Below, piece by piece: positions 28,316 to 37,359 of a stretch of DNA of 64,000 bases; the stretch's first letter is position 1; each line of letters begins with the position of its first letter. The translations under genes were made by a program, and so were the position numbers. The notes under the pieces are model-generated. The model ran no database searches, had not been told where the DNA came from, and worked only from the letters and a program-made list of their open reading frames with translations. The DNA is taken from contig NZ_CP040396.1 in assembly GCF_005577435.1 (NCBI RefSeq), forward strand, positions 385,501 through 449,500, in the 5' to 3' direction. This DNA is from Paenibacillus algicola (GTDB lineage Bacteria > Bacillota > Bacilli > Paenibacillales > Paenibacillaceae).

Positions 28316-28948
28316 CTAGCTGCCCCAGGTGCGTTCACCGCTTAAATATTTCTCGGTCAGAATCGACAGCAGCTGAATGCCGACCTCATTCTCTCCGCCT
28401 TCGGGGATAATAATGTCAGCGTACTTCTTCGAGGGCTCGATAAAGGCCTCGTGCATGGGCTTGACCGTGCTCAGATACTGATCATAAATCGACTGGATGG
28501 TGCGGCCGCGATCCTCGATATCGCGCACCACCCGGCGCAGAATCCGTACATCCGGATCCGTATCCACGAATACCTTGATGTCCAGCAGCGGGCGCAGATT
28601 CTCATCTGACAGCACATGCAGGCCTTCAAGGATCGTGATATGACCGGGTGTAAGCTCTACCGTCTCCTGCTTGGAGCGGGCATGGGTAGTAAAGTCATAC
28701 ACCGGGGCTTCTGCACGCTGACCTGATTTCAGCAGCTGGAGATGCTCTACCAGCAGCTCGGTGTCAAAAGCAAACGGGTGATCATAATTGATGCTCTCCC
28801 GCTCCTCCAGACTGAGGTGGGGGTTGTCCTTATAATAATTATCCTGAGATATAAATGTCACTTTACCGGGTCCCAGACGATCAATAACCGAGCGGGCCAC
28901 CGTTGTTTTGCCAGAGCCGGTGCCGCCGGCGATTCCAATAATGAGCAT
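28316..28948 (-). CDS. udk: Uridine kinase
   Basis: 210 residues, the normal length. Walker A GIAGGTGSGKTT (5-16), then FISQDNYYKD and NYDHPFAFDTELL, DFTTHAR, the lid region RRVVRDIEDRGR, and VKPMHEAFIEPSKKYADIIIPEGG. All are hallmarks of Udk, which phosphorylates uridine and cytidine to UMP and CMP in pyrimidine salvage. A ribosome site (GGGAGG) lies upstream of ATG 28948. It stands alone; a nucleoside importer is encoded at the far left of the window. Confidence 0.97.
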   Translation of the reverse strand: MLIIGIAGGTGSGKTTVARSVIDRLGPGKVTFISQDNYYKDNPHLSLEERESINYDHPFAFDTELLVEHLQLLKSGQRAEAPVYDFTTHARSKQETVELTPGHITILEGLHVLSDENLRPLLDIKVFVDTDPDVRILRRVVRDIEDRGRTIQSIYDQYLSTVKPMHEAFIEPSKKYADIIIPEGGENEVGIQLLSILTEKYLSGERTWGS

Positions 28949-29095
28949 GGTGTTTCCCTAAACCTCCCTAAGGTGTTCGTGCGTTGCAATTTCAGTATTG
29001 TACCACAGCAGCGGCCGTATTTCACCTTGCGAAGCACTGGAACCTTCAGGGATGGTGAATGAGCTGCGGGCCTGAAGCGATGTACGGCTCTATCA

Positions 29096-29950
29096 TTAGA
29101 AGCGATCAATGACAAACATTCGGTCAGCCTCCGCCTGCAGGCCAAGTGAAAGCAGAAATTGCTGCATTAATTCAAAAACGGGAGAAGGAGGGCCCATAGC
29201 ATCATGCACATACCTGAAGTTTAAATCCCGGAGCATCGCAAGCTTCTCTTCCAGACAGGACGTCATAAAAAAAGCGCTCATCCGCTGCAGCTCCGCCTCA
29301 TCCTCCGGACACCCGTCCCTAAAGGGATAGCGTCCAGCAGAGGCAGCAGGGCTGCCTGCGATTCCCAATCCGTCGGAAGTGTCAATCGCGCAATTTTGCT
29401 GCCTTTCCAGCAGGATCTCCTGGAAATAGGGGAGGACTGGCCGGGGGGCTGCTCCAAAATGCTGCTTCAGTGCTTCCTGGATGACCTGATGGTGTTCTTG
29501 AAGCCACAGCGGAGTATCGTCAGCCCAGGCTTCTTCCTCCCATGGGGGCTGGTTCAGACCTTTGTACGCCCACCAGCGTTCCAGGGTTTCTACGTGATGA
29601 ACGGATACAATCAGATCCAGAAACTCCTGAAGGTTTCGTGCCATCAAGCGGATAGGAGGATTGTCTGTAGGAGTGACACAGACAATGCTGGCTTCCTCCA
29701 GCCGGGAGATTCTCCCGAATTCGGTTAAAAAACCGAAGTGGATGCCATTCCCCCCAGTGCTGGCAAAAGGAATAAGGTCCGGCGGTGTAATAGAATAAGC
29801 AAAATAGCTATCCTCCATGCGAAAGCCAATCATGCTCATGTCGATACCTTGTGCTGCAAGTGAATGACTCAGCTGGAACAGGCGTTGAATCATATCGGGA
29901 ATCTCGTAGCTGCCATAGGCCTGAATCAGCGAGGGCTTCATAAAAGACAT
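29096..29950 (-). CDS. Protein of unknown function (possible SMI1/KNR4-like fold)
   Basis: 284 residues, no signal peptide or membrane segment. ATG 29950 has AGGAGGAG upstream; the frame extends another 32 codons without a ribosome site. A central segment (GIHFGFLTEFG, then IVCVTPTDNPPIRLMARNLQEFLDLI) has the rhythm of SMI1/KNR4 (SUKH) proteins, a fold used by many cytoplasmic regulators and toxin immunity proteins. I am not certain of this match. No toxin gene is adjacent. The neighbours are uridine kinase and an SNF2 helicase. Confidence 0.55.
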   Translation of the reverse strand: MSFMKPSLIQAYGSYEIPDMIQRLFQLSHSLAAQGIDMSMIGFRMEDSYFAYSITPPDLIPFASTGGNGIHFGFLTEFGRISRLEEASIVCVTPTDNPPIRLMARNLQEFLDLIVSVHHVETLERWWAYKGLNQPPWEEEAWADDTPLWLQEHHQVIQEALKQHFGAAPRPVLPYFQEILLERQQNCAIDTSDGLGIAGSPAASAGRYPFRDGCPEDEAELQRMSAFFMTSCLEEKLAMLRDLNFRYVHDAMGPPSPVFELMQQFLLSLGLQAEADRMFVIDRF

Positions 29951-30067
29951 TAATGAATCTCCTCCTGGCTCAAATTCACAATTTTCATAAATTTCACAGG
30001 CCGCGTATCGCGGTGTTCTATGCCTAAAGCCCGGCAGGGATTGCATTCCTGCCGGGCTTGGTCCGGC

Positions 30068-33000
30068 TTACGCCCAGTCTCGCTTTAAGGTAAACAAATC
30101 CTTCAGCTCTTCCGTAGACAGCTCCGTAATCCAGCCCTCACTTGAAGTAATAATGTTGTCGCTCAGCTGCTGCTTGCTCTCCAGCATCTCATCAATCCGT
30201 TCCTCCAGCGTGCCCAGGGCAATAAATTTATGCACCTGTACATCCTTGGTTTGGCCCATTCGGTAGGCGCGGTCGGTCGCCTGATTCTCTACTGCCGGGT
30301 TCCACCAGCGGTCGTAGTGAAATACATGGTTCGCAGCAGTCAGATTCAGGCCGACGCCGCCGGCCTTCAGCGATAGAATAAACACGCCCGGCTGCTGCTC
30401 TGCCGGCAGGACCTGCGACTGGAACTGCTCGATCATTTTGTCCCGGGCGGTCTTGGTCGTGCTGCCATTCAGATACAGCACCGGCTCGCCGAGCTCTTGG
30501 CGCAGCACCTGCTGCAGCATCTCGCCCATGCCGATGTATTGCGTGAAGATGAGACAGCGCTCGCCCTCTTCCCGCAGCTCTTTGACGAGCGCGATCAGGC
30601 GCTCCAGCTTGGCTGAGCGGCTGATGATGCTCTCCGTATCCAGCTGCGGCGTGGAGGATGAGGCCTTGGAGCCTTGCCTGCTTGTTGCGGCTTCCCCTGC
30701 AGGGTCACTCTCCAGAGCGCTTTGCTCTGCCAAACCTGCCGGCTGCAGCTGACGAGAGGACAACCCTTCGGCGGATTCCTTCTCCTTCAGCGGCAGCGCC
30801 TCGCGGCTGATCAGGAGCGGATGATCGCACAACTGCTTCAGCCGGGTCAAGGTGGATAGAATGGCGCCTTTGCGCTCAATGCCTTCCAGCTTGTTCATCT
30901 GCTCCAGCAGCTGATTGACCGTCTGATCGTATAAGACGCCCTGCTCCTGGGTCAGATGAATGTAGGTTTTCATCTCGTTTTTATCCGGCAGGTCTAGCTG
31001 GATATGGGGGTCTTTTTTCTTGCGGCGCAGCATGAATGGCTTGACGAGCTTTTGCAGATCAGCGGTTTTCTCTTCGCTCTGCCCCTTCTCAATAGCCTGA
31101 ATAAAGCGCTGCGTGAACGCCCTCAATCCGCCCAAATAGCCGGGATTAATAAAATCATAGATGGACCACAGCTCCGCCAGCTTGTTCTCGATCGGCGTTC
31201 CGGTCAGGGCAATGCGATGCCTTGCCGGAAAGCTGCGTACTGCTGTGGACTGTTTCGTCTGCGCGTTTTTAATATTTTGCGCTTCGTCCAGGCAGATGGA
31301 ATCCCACTTCATGCCCTGCAGCAGCTCCTGATCCAGCGCTGCGGTCGCATAGGAGGTCAGGACAAGGTCCGCCTCCATCGCTTCGGCCAGGAATTCCTCG
31401 CTGCTGTACCGCTTGCTGCCATAATGGAGCATGACGCGAATGGATGGTCCAAAGCGGCTCAGCTCCTTCTGCCAGTTTCCAAGCACCGAGGTGGGGCAGA
31501 TCAGCAGGGAAGGCGTGCGGGCAGGCCGGCTTTGGTCGCCGGCGCCTGCGTCGTGGTCTTTTTCTGAAACAGCTTCCATCCTATTTCCATCCTGCATGCG
31601 GGCTTCTTCTATCGCAGCTTCCTTCATGTGCAGGAGGTAGGTAATGTATTGAATGGTTTTGCCAAGGCCCATATCGTCTGCCAGACAAGCCCCGAGACCG
31701 AACCGGCGCAGGAAGGCGAGCCAGGAATATCCCTCATGCTGGTAATGCCGCAGATCTGCCCTAAGGCCCGCCGGCACAGGCATTTGCGGCCATTCGCTCT
31801 GACCTCCAAGCTGGGAGATAAGGTGCAGCAGATGCTCGTTGAGCTCTACCTCCAGCCGGATGCGCTCCGGCGATTTGTCCTCGCTGTCCTCGGAAGAGCT
31901 CTCATCCTCATCCGCCTGTCCGCTCTCCAGAAGATGCAGGTGCAAAATATCCTGAAAGGACAGTCCCTCCGAAGGGTCCACACCTGCCATCGCCTGGCGG
32001 ATTTGGGCAATAAGCGCCGGGTCGAGCGCAATCCACTGGCCCCGGAATTTCACGAGCCGCTGGTTCTGTGCAACCAGCTGTGCAAACTCGGCTTCGCTCA
32101 GATCGGCATTGCCGATTGCAATCCGCCAATCGAAATTGACGAGCGAATCCAGGCCGAACAGGGAGCTGCCTTGACCGCGTTCCTGGCCTTCGCCCGAGCG
32201 CAATTTCGCGCGCAGCCGCGGCCGCTTGCGGCTGGCCGCCTCCCACCATGCCGGCAGCAGCACCTGCCAGCCGGTTTGCAGCAAACGCTGGCTTTCAGCG
32301 CTTAGAAAGCGCCAGGCCTCCTCGCCGGTAAGCGGCTCGCCGAACAGATCGTCACCGCCGGACAGCATTCCGTCCGGCAGTGCGCCGCGCAGCCGTTCCA
32401 GCCATCCCGCTGCACGCTCCGTCACAAACGGCGTCCAGCTCTCGGGCCAGCTGCCGGAGGCCGCTCCATCGCCGGAGAGCGTGATCGGCATGAGGCTGGA
32501 GTGATCCTCCTTGTCCTGCAGCACCAGCGACAGGCGCCAGTGAGTCTCTTCCTCCTCCGGCTCCAGCAGCTGCAGCAGGGGACGAAACGGCGCGGTATCG
32601 GCTTTCCAGCCGATGGACAGCAGCCAGGCCTCGGCGTCCATACCGGCGGCGGCGGAGCGATCCGCAGCGAACAGGAGCGGATATTCCCGCCGCAGGTCAG
32701 CTGCCGCCGCCTCCGTGCCGTAGCTCTGCTGGAACACCGCTGCTGTGAAGGCAGACCGGATTCCTGCACTGAACAGGGGGTCCTCCTGCAATTGGGCCAC
32801 CACCGAACGGCTGACCGGCTCCAGCTGCCGGGATTCCCACAGCCATTGCAGCCGGCCTTCCCGGTAGGCTTCAAATTCAGGCACGAATTTCCGGCTGCGG
32901 ACAAGCTCCATCAGAGCGGGGGCTGCCTCAATAAAGGGCAGGCTCTCCTCGCCCCATTTCCATGATATGTGAGAGAGCAGGGGCAGCTTCGCAAAGTAGG

Positions 33001-33220
33001 GCAGCACCTGCTCGGCAGGCAGGACGACGAGCTCCACCTCCTGAAGCTTCTGCACCTCCAGGGCGGTGCCGTAAAAAGATTCCTCGTGCCAAGCGAACAG
33101 CCGCTGCTTCAGGTAGAGGCCGGGCACGTAAGCACCGGAGTCCAGGGAACCGTAGATCAGCGCATCGCCGTAGGCGCTTAGCGTAATTTGTACATGGATA
33201 GTCAGGGCAGATCCGATCAT
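30068..33220 (-). CDS. SNF2-family DEAD/DEAH helicase
   Basis: 1050 residues. The N-terminal half (about 1-470) is the bacterial SNF2 accessory region. The helicase core follows: DDMGLGKT with K521, LICPTSVLGNWQKEL, motif II DEAQ in CLDEAQNIKN, LTGTPIENKLAELWSIYDF, and C-terminal motifs LSLKAGGVGLNLTAANHVFHYD and ATDRAYRMGQ. Translocation on double-stranded DNA and remodelling of bound proteins is the family role; the cellular target is unknown. A low-complexity acidic/Ser-rich insert lies near residue 840. ATG 33220 overlaps the stop of the SWIM gene (ATGA), so the two are translationally coupled. Confidence 0.92.
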   Translation of the reverse strand: MIGSALTIHVQITLSAYGDALIYGSLDSGAYVPGLYLKQRLFAWHEESFYGTALEVQKLQEVELVVLPAEQVLPYFAKLPLLSHISWKWGEESLPFIEAAPALMELVRSRKFVPEFEAYREGRLQWLWESRQLEPVSRSVVAQLQEDPLFSAGIRSAFTAAVFQQSYGTEAAAADLRREYPLLFAADRSAAAGMDAEAWLLSIGWKADTAPFRPLLQLLEPEEEETHWRLSLVLQDKEDHSSLMPITLSGDGAASGSWPESWTPFVTERAAGWLERLRGALPDGMLSGGDDLFGEPLTGEEAWRFLSAESQRLLQTGWQVLLPAWWEAASRKRPRLRAKLRSGEGQERGQGSSLFGLDSLVNFDWRIAIGNADLSEAEFAQLVAQNQRLVKFRGQWIALDPALIAQIRQAMAGVDPSEGLSFQDILHLHLLESGQADEDESSSEDSEDKSPERIRLEVELNEHLLHLISQLGGQSEWPQMPVPAGLRADLRHYQHEGYSWLAFLRRFGLGACLADDMGLGKTIQYITYLLHMKEAAIEEARMQDGNRMEAVSEKDHDAGAGDQSRPARTPSLLICPTSVLGNWQKELSRFGPSIRVMLHYGSKRYSSEEFLAEAMEADLVLTSYATAALDQELLQGMKWDSICLDEAQNIKNAQTKQSTAVRSFPARHRIALTGTPIENKLAELWSIYDFINPGYLGGLRAFTQRFIQAIEKGQSEEKTADLQKLVKPFMLRRKKKDPHIQLDLPDKNEMKTYIHLTQEQGVLYDQTVNQLLEQMNKLEGIERKGAILSTLTRLKQLCDHPLLISREALPLKEKESAEGLSSRQLQPAGLAEQSALESDPAGEAATSRQGSKASSSTPQLDTESIISRSAKLERLIALVKELREEGERCLIFTQYIGMGEMLQQVLRQELGEPVLYLNGSTTKTARDKMIEQFQSQVLPAEQQPGVFILSLKAGGVGLNLTAANHVFHYDRWWNPAVENQATDRAYRMGQTKDVQVHKFIALGTLEERIDEMLESKQQLSDNIITSSEGWITELSTEELKDLFTLKRDWA

Positions 33221-34887
33221 GATAACAGCTTTCCTCTCCGCATTTCTTCATGCAGGGCACGAAGTCTGCTGTGACGTTCGATAAATGCATCCAGAAACAG
33301 CTCCCAGCGCTCCGGCTGCTTCAGCTTCTTGTACAGCTTGGCCAGCCGTTTCAGCAGCTTGACAGCTGATTTGTAGCTGCTGCGGTTCTTCTGCAGCACA
33401 TAGCGCTCCACGGCCTGATGATAGAAGGGGAGGAGCAGCTCCGGCTCTTCTTTTTCAATGGGTGCCAGCACACTGACACGATAATCCAGCGGCTCGCGCT
33501 CGGTGCTCAGCTGCAGATCGATCCAGCGGCGCCACTGTCCGCGGCTCCACAGGGCATCGTCGTAGATGACTTTGGAGAACGGAAGCATCGCGGTGAGTGT
33601 GTCCCACATCTGGGCCTCTGCTTGAGGAACCCATTCTAAAGCCTGCTCCCAGAAGCTCATATACTGGCTCATGTATGGATTATTGTAATGGGCAAACAGC
33701 GGCCCCGTTTCTACCAGCCAGCGAACAAGCCGGTGCCCGTCTTTATTTTGCTCCACGGCATCCAGAAGTTGAAATAGATCATAGGGATGGATGTGCATGA
33801 CTTCATCGGCGCCGTACAGCTTGTCCCAGCAAGCCTCGTCCTGCTTCAAATAAAAGTGCATCAGGGCAGATGCCATCAGGCTGATAGAGCTCGAAGCCGG
33901 GGGCTGCTTCTCGTTAGCGGCCGTCTTTAGCTGCTGCAGCTCCCGCTCATAAAAGGCGGCATTGAAGCTGTAGGGTGCAATTCCTCGGGCCCAAAGCAGA
34001 CTGTACACCTGATAGTAGGTTGGGCTTTTGGGTGCACCGGAGAGCATCTTGTCACGCAAAAAATCAATCGTACCCTGCAGCAGCAAGGTCTCGCGTTCCT
34101 TCATTTCCTGAATGCGAAAGCTCCATTTGCCGGAGTCCAGCTGGTTCGTCATGCTATTCAGCAGCTGCTCTGCTGCCATTTGCACATGGTAGCCCATGAA
34201 CAGGGTCGCACCATTGCTGTTCTTGGACTGTCCAATCAGCTGACCCAGAATAAACAGGCTCGCGTTGAAATCATACAGCGTAGTAAAGGACGCCATGCTC
34301 AGCTTTGCGCCTGCTGGCTTGAGCTGCTGAATGGCATCCATCGCGCTGCGGGAGTACATCGAATGCGTCACAGCGACACCCGGCAGCAGCGAGGCTTGGT
34401 GGAAAAATTCATGCCACTCCGCAATGGAAAGCTCCCCTAACCGCGGAGCGGTTTGAAGCAGCTTCTGGAGCTGAGGCTTACCGTGATCAAGCTCGTCCTG
34501 GGGGGTGCCTGTGCCGCGTGCTGCAGAAGTCACTTTGCTGCGGCGTGACAGCAGCGGGGCGGAGTGGGCGTTCACGAGCGCCGTGATCGACCGTCCCTGC
34601 CGGGAAGCGGCCTCCAGCAAGGCCGCAGCGAGATGCTTGCAGCGTGTTTCGACCGGACAGCTGCATATGCTGCGCTGAAGATCGGCAGGATACAGGCGTA
34701 CATAATACGGCTCGGTGCCGGATACACCGGCGCTGATGTCTCCGGAATCCGTAATCTCCAGGTCGCGTACGCGCTGCTGCTTATAGTACTGGAAGCCGCG
34801 CTTCAGCATAATTTCATTAAAATATTGTGCAGTATCTTCAATCAGCTCCTGCCATTCCAGGTCATCCAGCGGCTGGGCAAGATTCAT
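33217..34887 (-). CDS. SWIM zinc-finger protein
   Basis: About 556 residues. The N-terminal SWIM motif SICSCPVETRCKHLAAALL (C-x-C-xn-C-x-H) lies around residues 75-95; the rest is alpha-helical and unassigned. ATG 34887 is preferred because AGGAG is about 9 bases upstream; the in-frame ATG at 34896 directly abuts it. SWIM proteins encoded next to SNF2 helicases are a recurring bacterial pair and are thought to help bind nucleic acid or partner proteins. The 4-base overlap supports a joint function. Confidence 0.85.
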   Translation of the reverse strand: MNLAQPLDDLEWQELIEDTAQYFNEIMLKRGFQYYKQQRVRDLEITDSGDISAGVSGTEPYYVRLYPADLQRSICSCPVETRCKHLAAALLEAASRQGRSITALVNAHSAPLLSRRSKVTSAARGTGTPQDELDHGKPQLQKLLQTAPRLGELSIAEWHEFFHQASLLPGVAVTHSMYSRSAMDAIQQLKPAGAKLSMASFTTLYDFNASLFILGQLIGQSKNSNGATLFMGYHVQMAAEQLLNSMTNQLDSGKWSFRIQEMKERETLLLQGTIDFLRDKMLSGAPKSPTYYQVYSLLWARGIAPYSFNAAFYERELQQLKTAANEKQPPASSSISLMASALMHFYLKQDEACWDKLYGADEVMHIHPYDLFQLLDAVEQNKDGHRLVRWLVETGPLFAHYNNPYMSQYMSFWEQALEWVPQAEAQMWDTLTAMLPFSKVIYDDALWSRGQWRRWIDLQLSTEREPLDYRVSVLAPIEKEEPELLLPFYHQAVERYVLQKNRSSYKSAVKLLKRLAKLYKKLKQPERWELFLDAFIERHSRLRALHEEMRRGKLLS

Positions 34888-34990
34888 CCTATTCATCTCC
34901 TATAAAGCTGCAAAGTTTCTGGCTCTAATCTAACATATCCCGAGTTGCGTTGAAACCGCAGATCGAGGGTTTCCCTCACAGGCTCCCGCG

Positions 34991-35812
34991 TTATGGCAGC
35001 GGCTCGGCCGGGAGCGTCATCTGCTGCTTCTTCTCTCTGTACTTCACTGGCGGCATGCCGTATTTGGAACGGAACACCCGGTGAAAATACGAATAGCTGG
35101 CAAAGCCGCAGGTTTCTGCAATTTCCTCCAGCGTCATGGAGCTGTATTTCATTCGCTCCACGGCGGCGTTCAGGCGAATTTCCAACGCATATTGAATCAT
35201 CGTTTTGCCATAGCAGGCCTTGAACAGCTGGACGGCCCGGGACAGGCTCAGCCCGACATGCAAGGCCGCTTCCTCCAGCTTGAAGGTGACGGTCGCATGC
35301 TCCTCGATAAACCGTTTCAGCCGCAAGGCGGTAAAGGCGGAGCGGTCAGCGGTTTTATTTTCCGTCATCGCCCGGTCTAGACAAAGACACAGCCCCCGCA
35401 GCAAATACCCGATCAGCTCGCCATTCTCGCCTTCCAGTCCCCGGCGCTTCTCCAGCAGCAGCTGTCTCCACAGACCGAGCATATGGTCGTCCATCGGAAT
35501 GCGGCTGACCCGCTGGCGGTTCATCCTTTTCCACCATTGCTTGATCCATTCTCCGTCACAGAACATATAATAATCGGCGCTCGCCAAACGCCCGTCCTGA
35601 TCCTCCCGGATTTGCAGCTCATATACATCGCCCGGCTCCAGCAGCAGCAGATCTCCTGCCTGAACATGGTGCTCCTGGCCATTGCAAAATACCGTACATG
35701 ACCCTTCGGTCTGCAGACGGAACAGATAGGTGGTCAATCCGTTTTTGTGACTCGTATGAAATGTCGCGCTATGGTAAGAATAGTCGCAGATCAGCAGTCT
35801 GGCCTCTGGCAT
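34991..35812 (-). CDS. AraC-family regulator with cupin-type sensor domain
   Basis: 273 residues. The N-terminal half (about 1-130) is a cupin/AraC-binding domain: TTYLFRLQTEGSCTVFCNG and HHVQAGDLLLLEPGDVYEL. The C-terminal half is an AraC helix-turn-helix (VTFKLEEAALHVGLSLSRAV, TLEEIAETCGFASYSYFHRVF, MPPVKYR). Start: GAGGTG then ATG 35812. It diverges from the isomerase/epimerase gene, and the shared gap holds a direct repeat (35844-35874) with the spacing expected for an AraC-type operator. Likely a sugar-responsive activator of that gene. Confidence 0.88.
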   Translation of the reverse strand: MPEARLLICDYSYHSATFHTSHKNGLTTYLFRLQTEGSCTVFCNGQEHHVQAGDLLLLEPGDVYELQIREDQDGRLASADYYMFCDGEWIKQWWKRMNRQRVSRIPMDDHMLGLWRQLLLEKRRGLEGENGELIGYLLRGLCLCLDRAMTENKTADRSAFTALRLKRFIEEHATVTFKLEEAALHVGLSLSRAVQLFKACYGKTMIQYALEIRLNAAVERMKYSSMTLEEIAETCGFASYSYFHRVFRSKYGMPPVKYREKKQQMTLPAEPLP

Positions 35813-35843
35813 GAAATCAACACCTCAATGTAAAAATAAGCAG

Positions 35844-35874
35844 ATAGTTCATGTAGATGGAATATAGTTTATGT
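35844..35874. promoter_or_regulatory. Direct repeat, candidate AraC operator
   Basis: ATAGTTCATGT (35844-35854) and ATAGTTTATGT (35864-35874) are identical at 10 of 11 positions and spaced 20 bases apart, about two helical turns. They sit between the AraC gene and the isomerase gene. Confidence 0.5.
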
Positions 35875-35952
35875 TCATTTTAGCTTAAAATACATTATGA
35901 TGGTACCAGATAGAGCAATCATTTAAACTTTTGAATAGAGGTGTCTTCGCAA

Positions 35953-36726
35953 ATGAGAAAAATGGGTATCGGTTTGCAATTGTACACACTGCGTGACGAA
36001 ACGGAGGCTGACTTCAAGGGCACCCTTCGCAAGGTTGCAGAGCTCGGCTATGAGGGCGTGGAATTTGCAGGCTACGGCGGTATCCCGGCAGAGGAAATGA
36101 AGAGTCTGCTGGACGAGCACGGCTTGAAGGCGATCGGCGCACATGTGGGACTGCATCTGCTCCGGGAGGATCTGCAGAAGGAGATCCAGTACCTGAAAAC
36201 CATTGGCGCGAAGTACATGATGTGTCCTTACGTGGCCCCGGAAGACCGGGAAACCGAGGAAGATTGGAAAGCGCTGTTCTCGTTCCTGGAGGAAGCGGGA
36301 GCGGAAGCTGCGAAGCAGGGAATGGTGTTTGGGTATCACAACCACGCATTTGAATTTACGGATCAGGTCGGCAGCGAAACCGTATTTGATGCGATGTACG
36401 CGGCGACTTCTCCGGAATATGTTCAGGTAGAGATGGACGTATGCTGGGTCCAGTTTGCCGGTCATGACCCGATTGCTTACATCAACAAGTATGCCGGACG
36501 CCTGCCGCTGCTGCACTTGAAGGATTTTGACAAGGATGCTGAGGGCAATATCAAGACCCTGGAGCTGAGCCAGGGCGTTGTGGATCTGCCGGCGGTCATC
36601 CAGGCAGCCTCGGACGCAGGAACCCAGTGGCTGATCGTGGAGCAGGACGTCTGCCAGAACCCGCCGCTGCAGAGCATCGAGAACAGCATGAACTGGGTGA
36701 AGAACAACTATCTGAACCAGTTGTAA
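35953..36726 (+). CDS. Sugar phosphate isomerase/epimerase (xylose-isomerase-like TIM barrel)
   Basis: 257 residues. GIGLQLYTLRDE at the start, GYHNHAFEF, MDVCWVQFAGHDP and LHLKDFD mark the AP_endonuc_2 TIM-barrel family, with metal ligands expected at E, D, H and E positions on these strands. Members isomerise or epimerise sugars, inositols or their phosphates; the exact substrate cannot be read here. ATG 35953 has AGAGGTG 9 bases upstream; GTG 35941 overlaps that site. Divergent from the AraC regulator and ended by a terminator. Confidence 0.85.
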   Translation: MRKMGIGLQLYTLRDETEADFKGTLRKVAELGYEGVEFAGYGGIPAEEMKSLLDEHGLKAIGAHVGLHLLREDLQKEIQYLKTIGAKYMMCPYVAPEDRETEEDWKALFSFLEEAGAEAAKQGMVFGYHNHAFEFTDQVGSETVFDAMYAATSPEYVQVEMDVCWVQFAGHDPIAYINKYAGRLPLLHLKDFDKDAEGNIKTLELSQGVVDLPAVIQAASDAGTQWLIVEQDVCQNPPLQSIENSMNWVKNNYLNQL

Positions 36727-36750
36727 AAGTGAATGCAAGTCAAGCCGGCG

Positions 36751-36804
36751 ATCCCGCTGGCGCATGTGCAGAGTTGATTCTGCGGTGCGCCGGCGGGATT
36801 TTTG
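36751..36804 (+). terminator. Terminator after the isomerase gene
   Basis: ATCCCGCTGGCGCA pairs with TGCGCCGGCGGGAT (one G-T pair), followed by TTTTTGG. Confidence 0.75.
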
Positions 36805-36850
36805 GTGTGGGGGAGGGGGAGCGTGGGTGCGGGTGCGCTGGCGGGCGGGA

Positions 36851-37309
36851 CGAACGCGAAAAATCGCGTTCGCTCCGCCGCCGAGGCGCGCGCGGCCCCA
36901 ACGAACGCGAAAAAGCGCGTTCGCTCCGCCGCCGAAGCGCCCGCGGCCCCAACGAACGCGAAAAAGCGCGTTCGTTCCGCCGCCGATGCGCCCGCGGCCT
37001 CAACGAACGCGAAAAAGCGCGTTCGTTACCCCGCCGAAGCGCCTGCGGCCCCAACGAACGCGAAAAAGCGCGTTCGTTCCGCCGCCAAGGCGCCCGCGGC
37101 CTCAACGAACGCGAAAAAGCGCGTTCGTTACCCCGCGGAAGCGCTCGCGGCCCCAACGAACGCGAAAAAGCGCGTTCGTTCCGCCGCCAAGGCGCCCGCG
37201 GCCTCAACGAACGCGAAAAAGCGCGTTCGTTCCGCCGCCGAAGCGCCCGCGGCCCCAACGAACGCGAAAAAGCGCGTTCGTTACCCCGCTGAAGCGCCCG
37301 CGGCCCTCC
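36851..37309. repeat. Tandem array of nine 51-bp hairpin units
   Basis: Units begin at 36851, 36902, 36953, 37004, 37055, 37106, 37157, 37208 and 37259, exactly 51 bases apart. Each starts with CGAACGCG-AAAAAG-CGCGTTCG (the first unit has T for the last loop G), a perfect 8-base stem that extends to 10 bases where flanked by AA and TT. The remainder is GC-rich and varies: some units carry CCGCCGCC, others ACCCCGC. From unit 3 on the two types partly alternate. Because 51 is 17 codons and no unit has a stop, several frames stay open on both strands, but none has a convincing ribosome site. Best read as non-coding. Confidence 0.9.
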
Positions 37310-37359
37310 GCCCGGTACCCCTGCGCCGTGCCGCCGCACTCGTGCACACCTATGGCTGC

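Noticed and set aside
36627..37292. Plus-strand ORF with NEREKARS repeats
   Set aside because: It begins inside the isomerase gene in another frame and continues through a terminator; same stop-free repeat effect.
36851..37309. CRISPR array
   Set aside because: Units are directly adjacent 51-bp repeats with related, not unique, spacers, and no cas genes are near. It is a tandem repeat.
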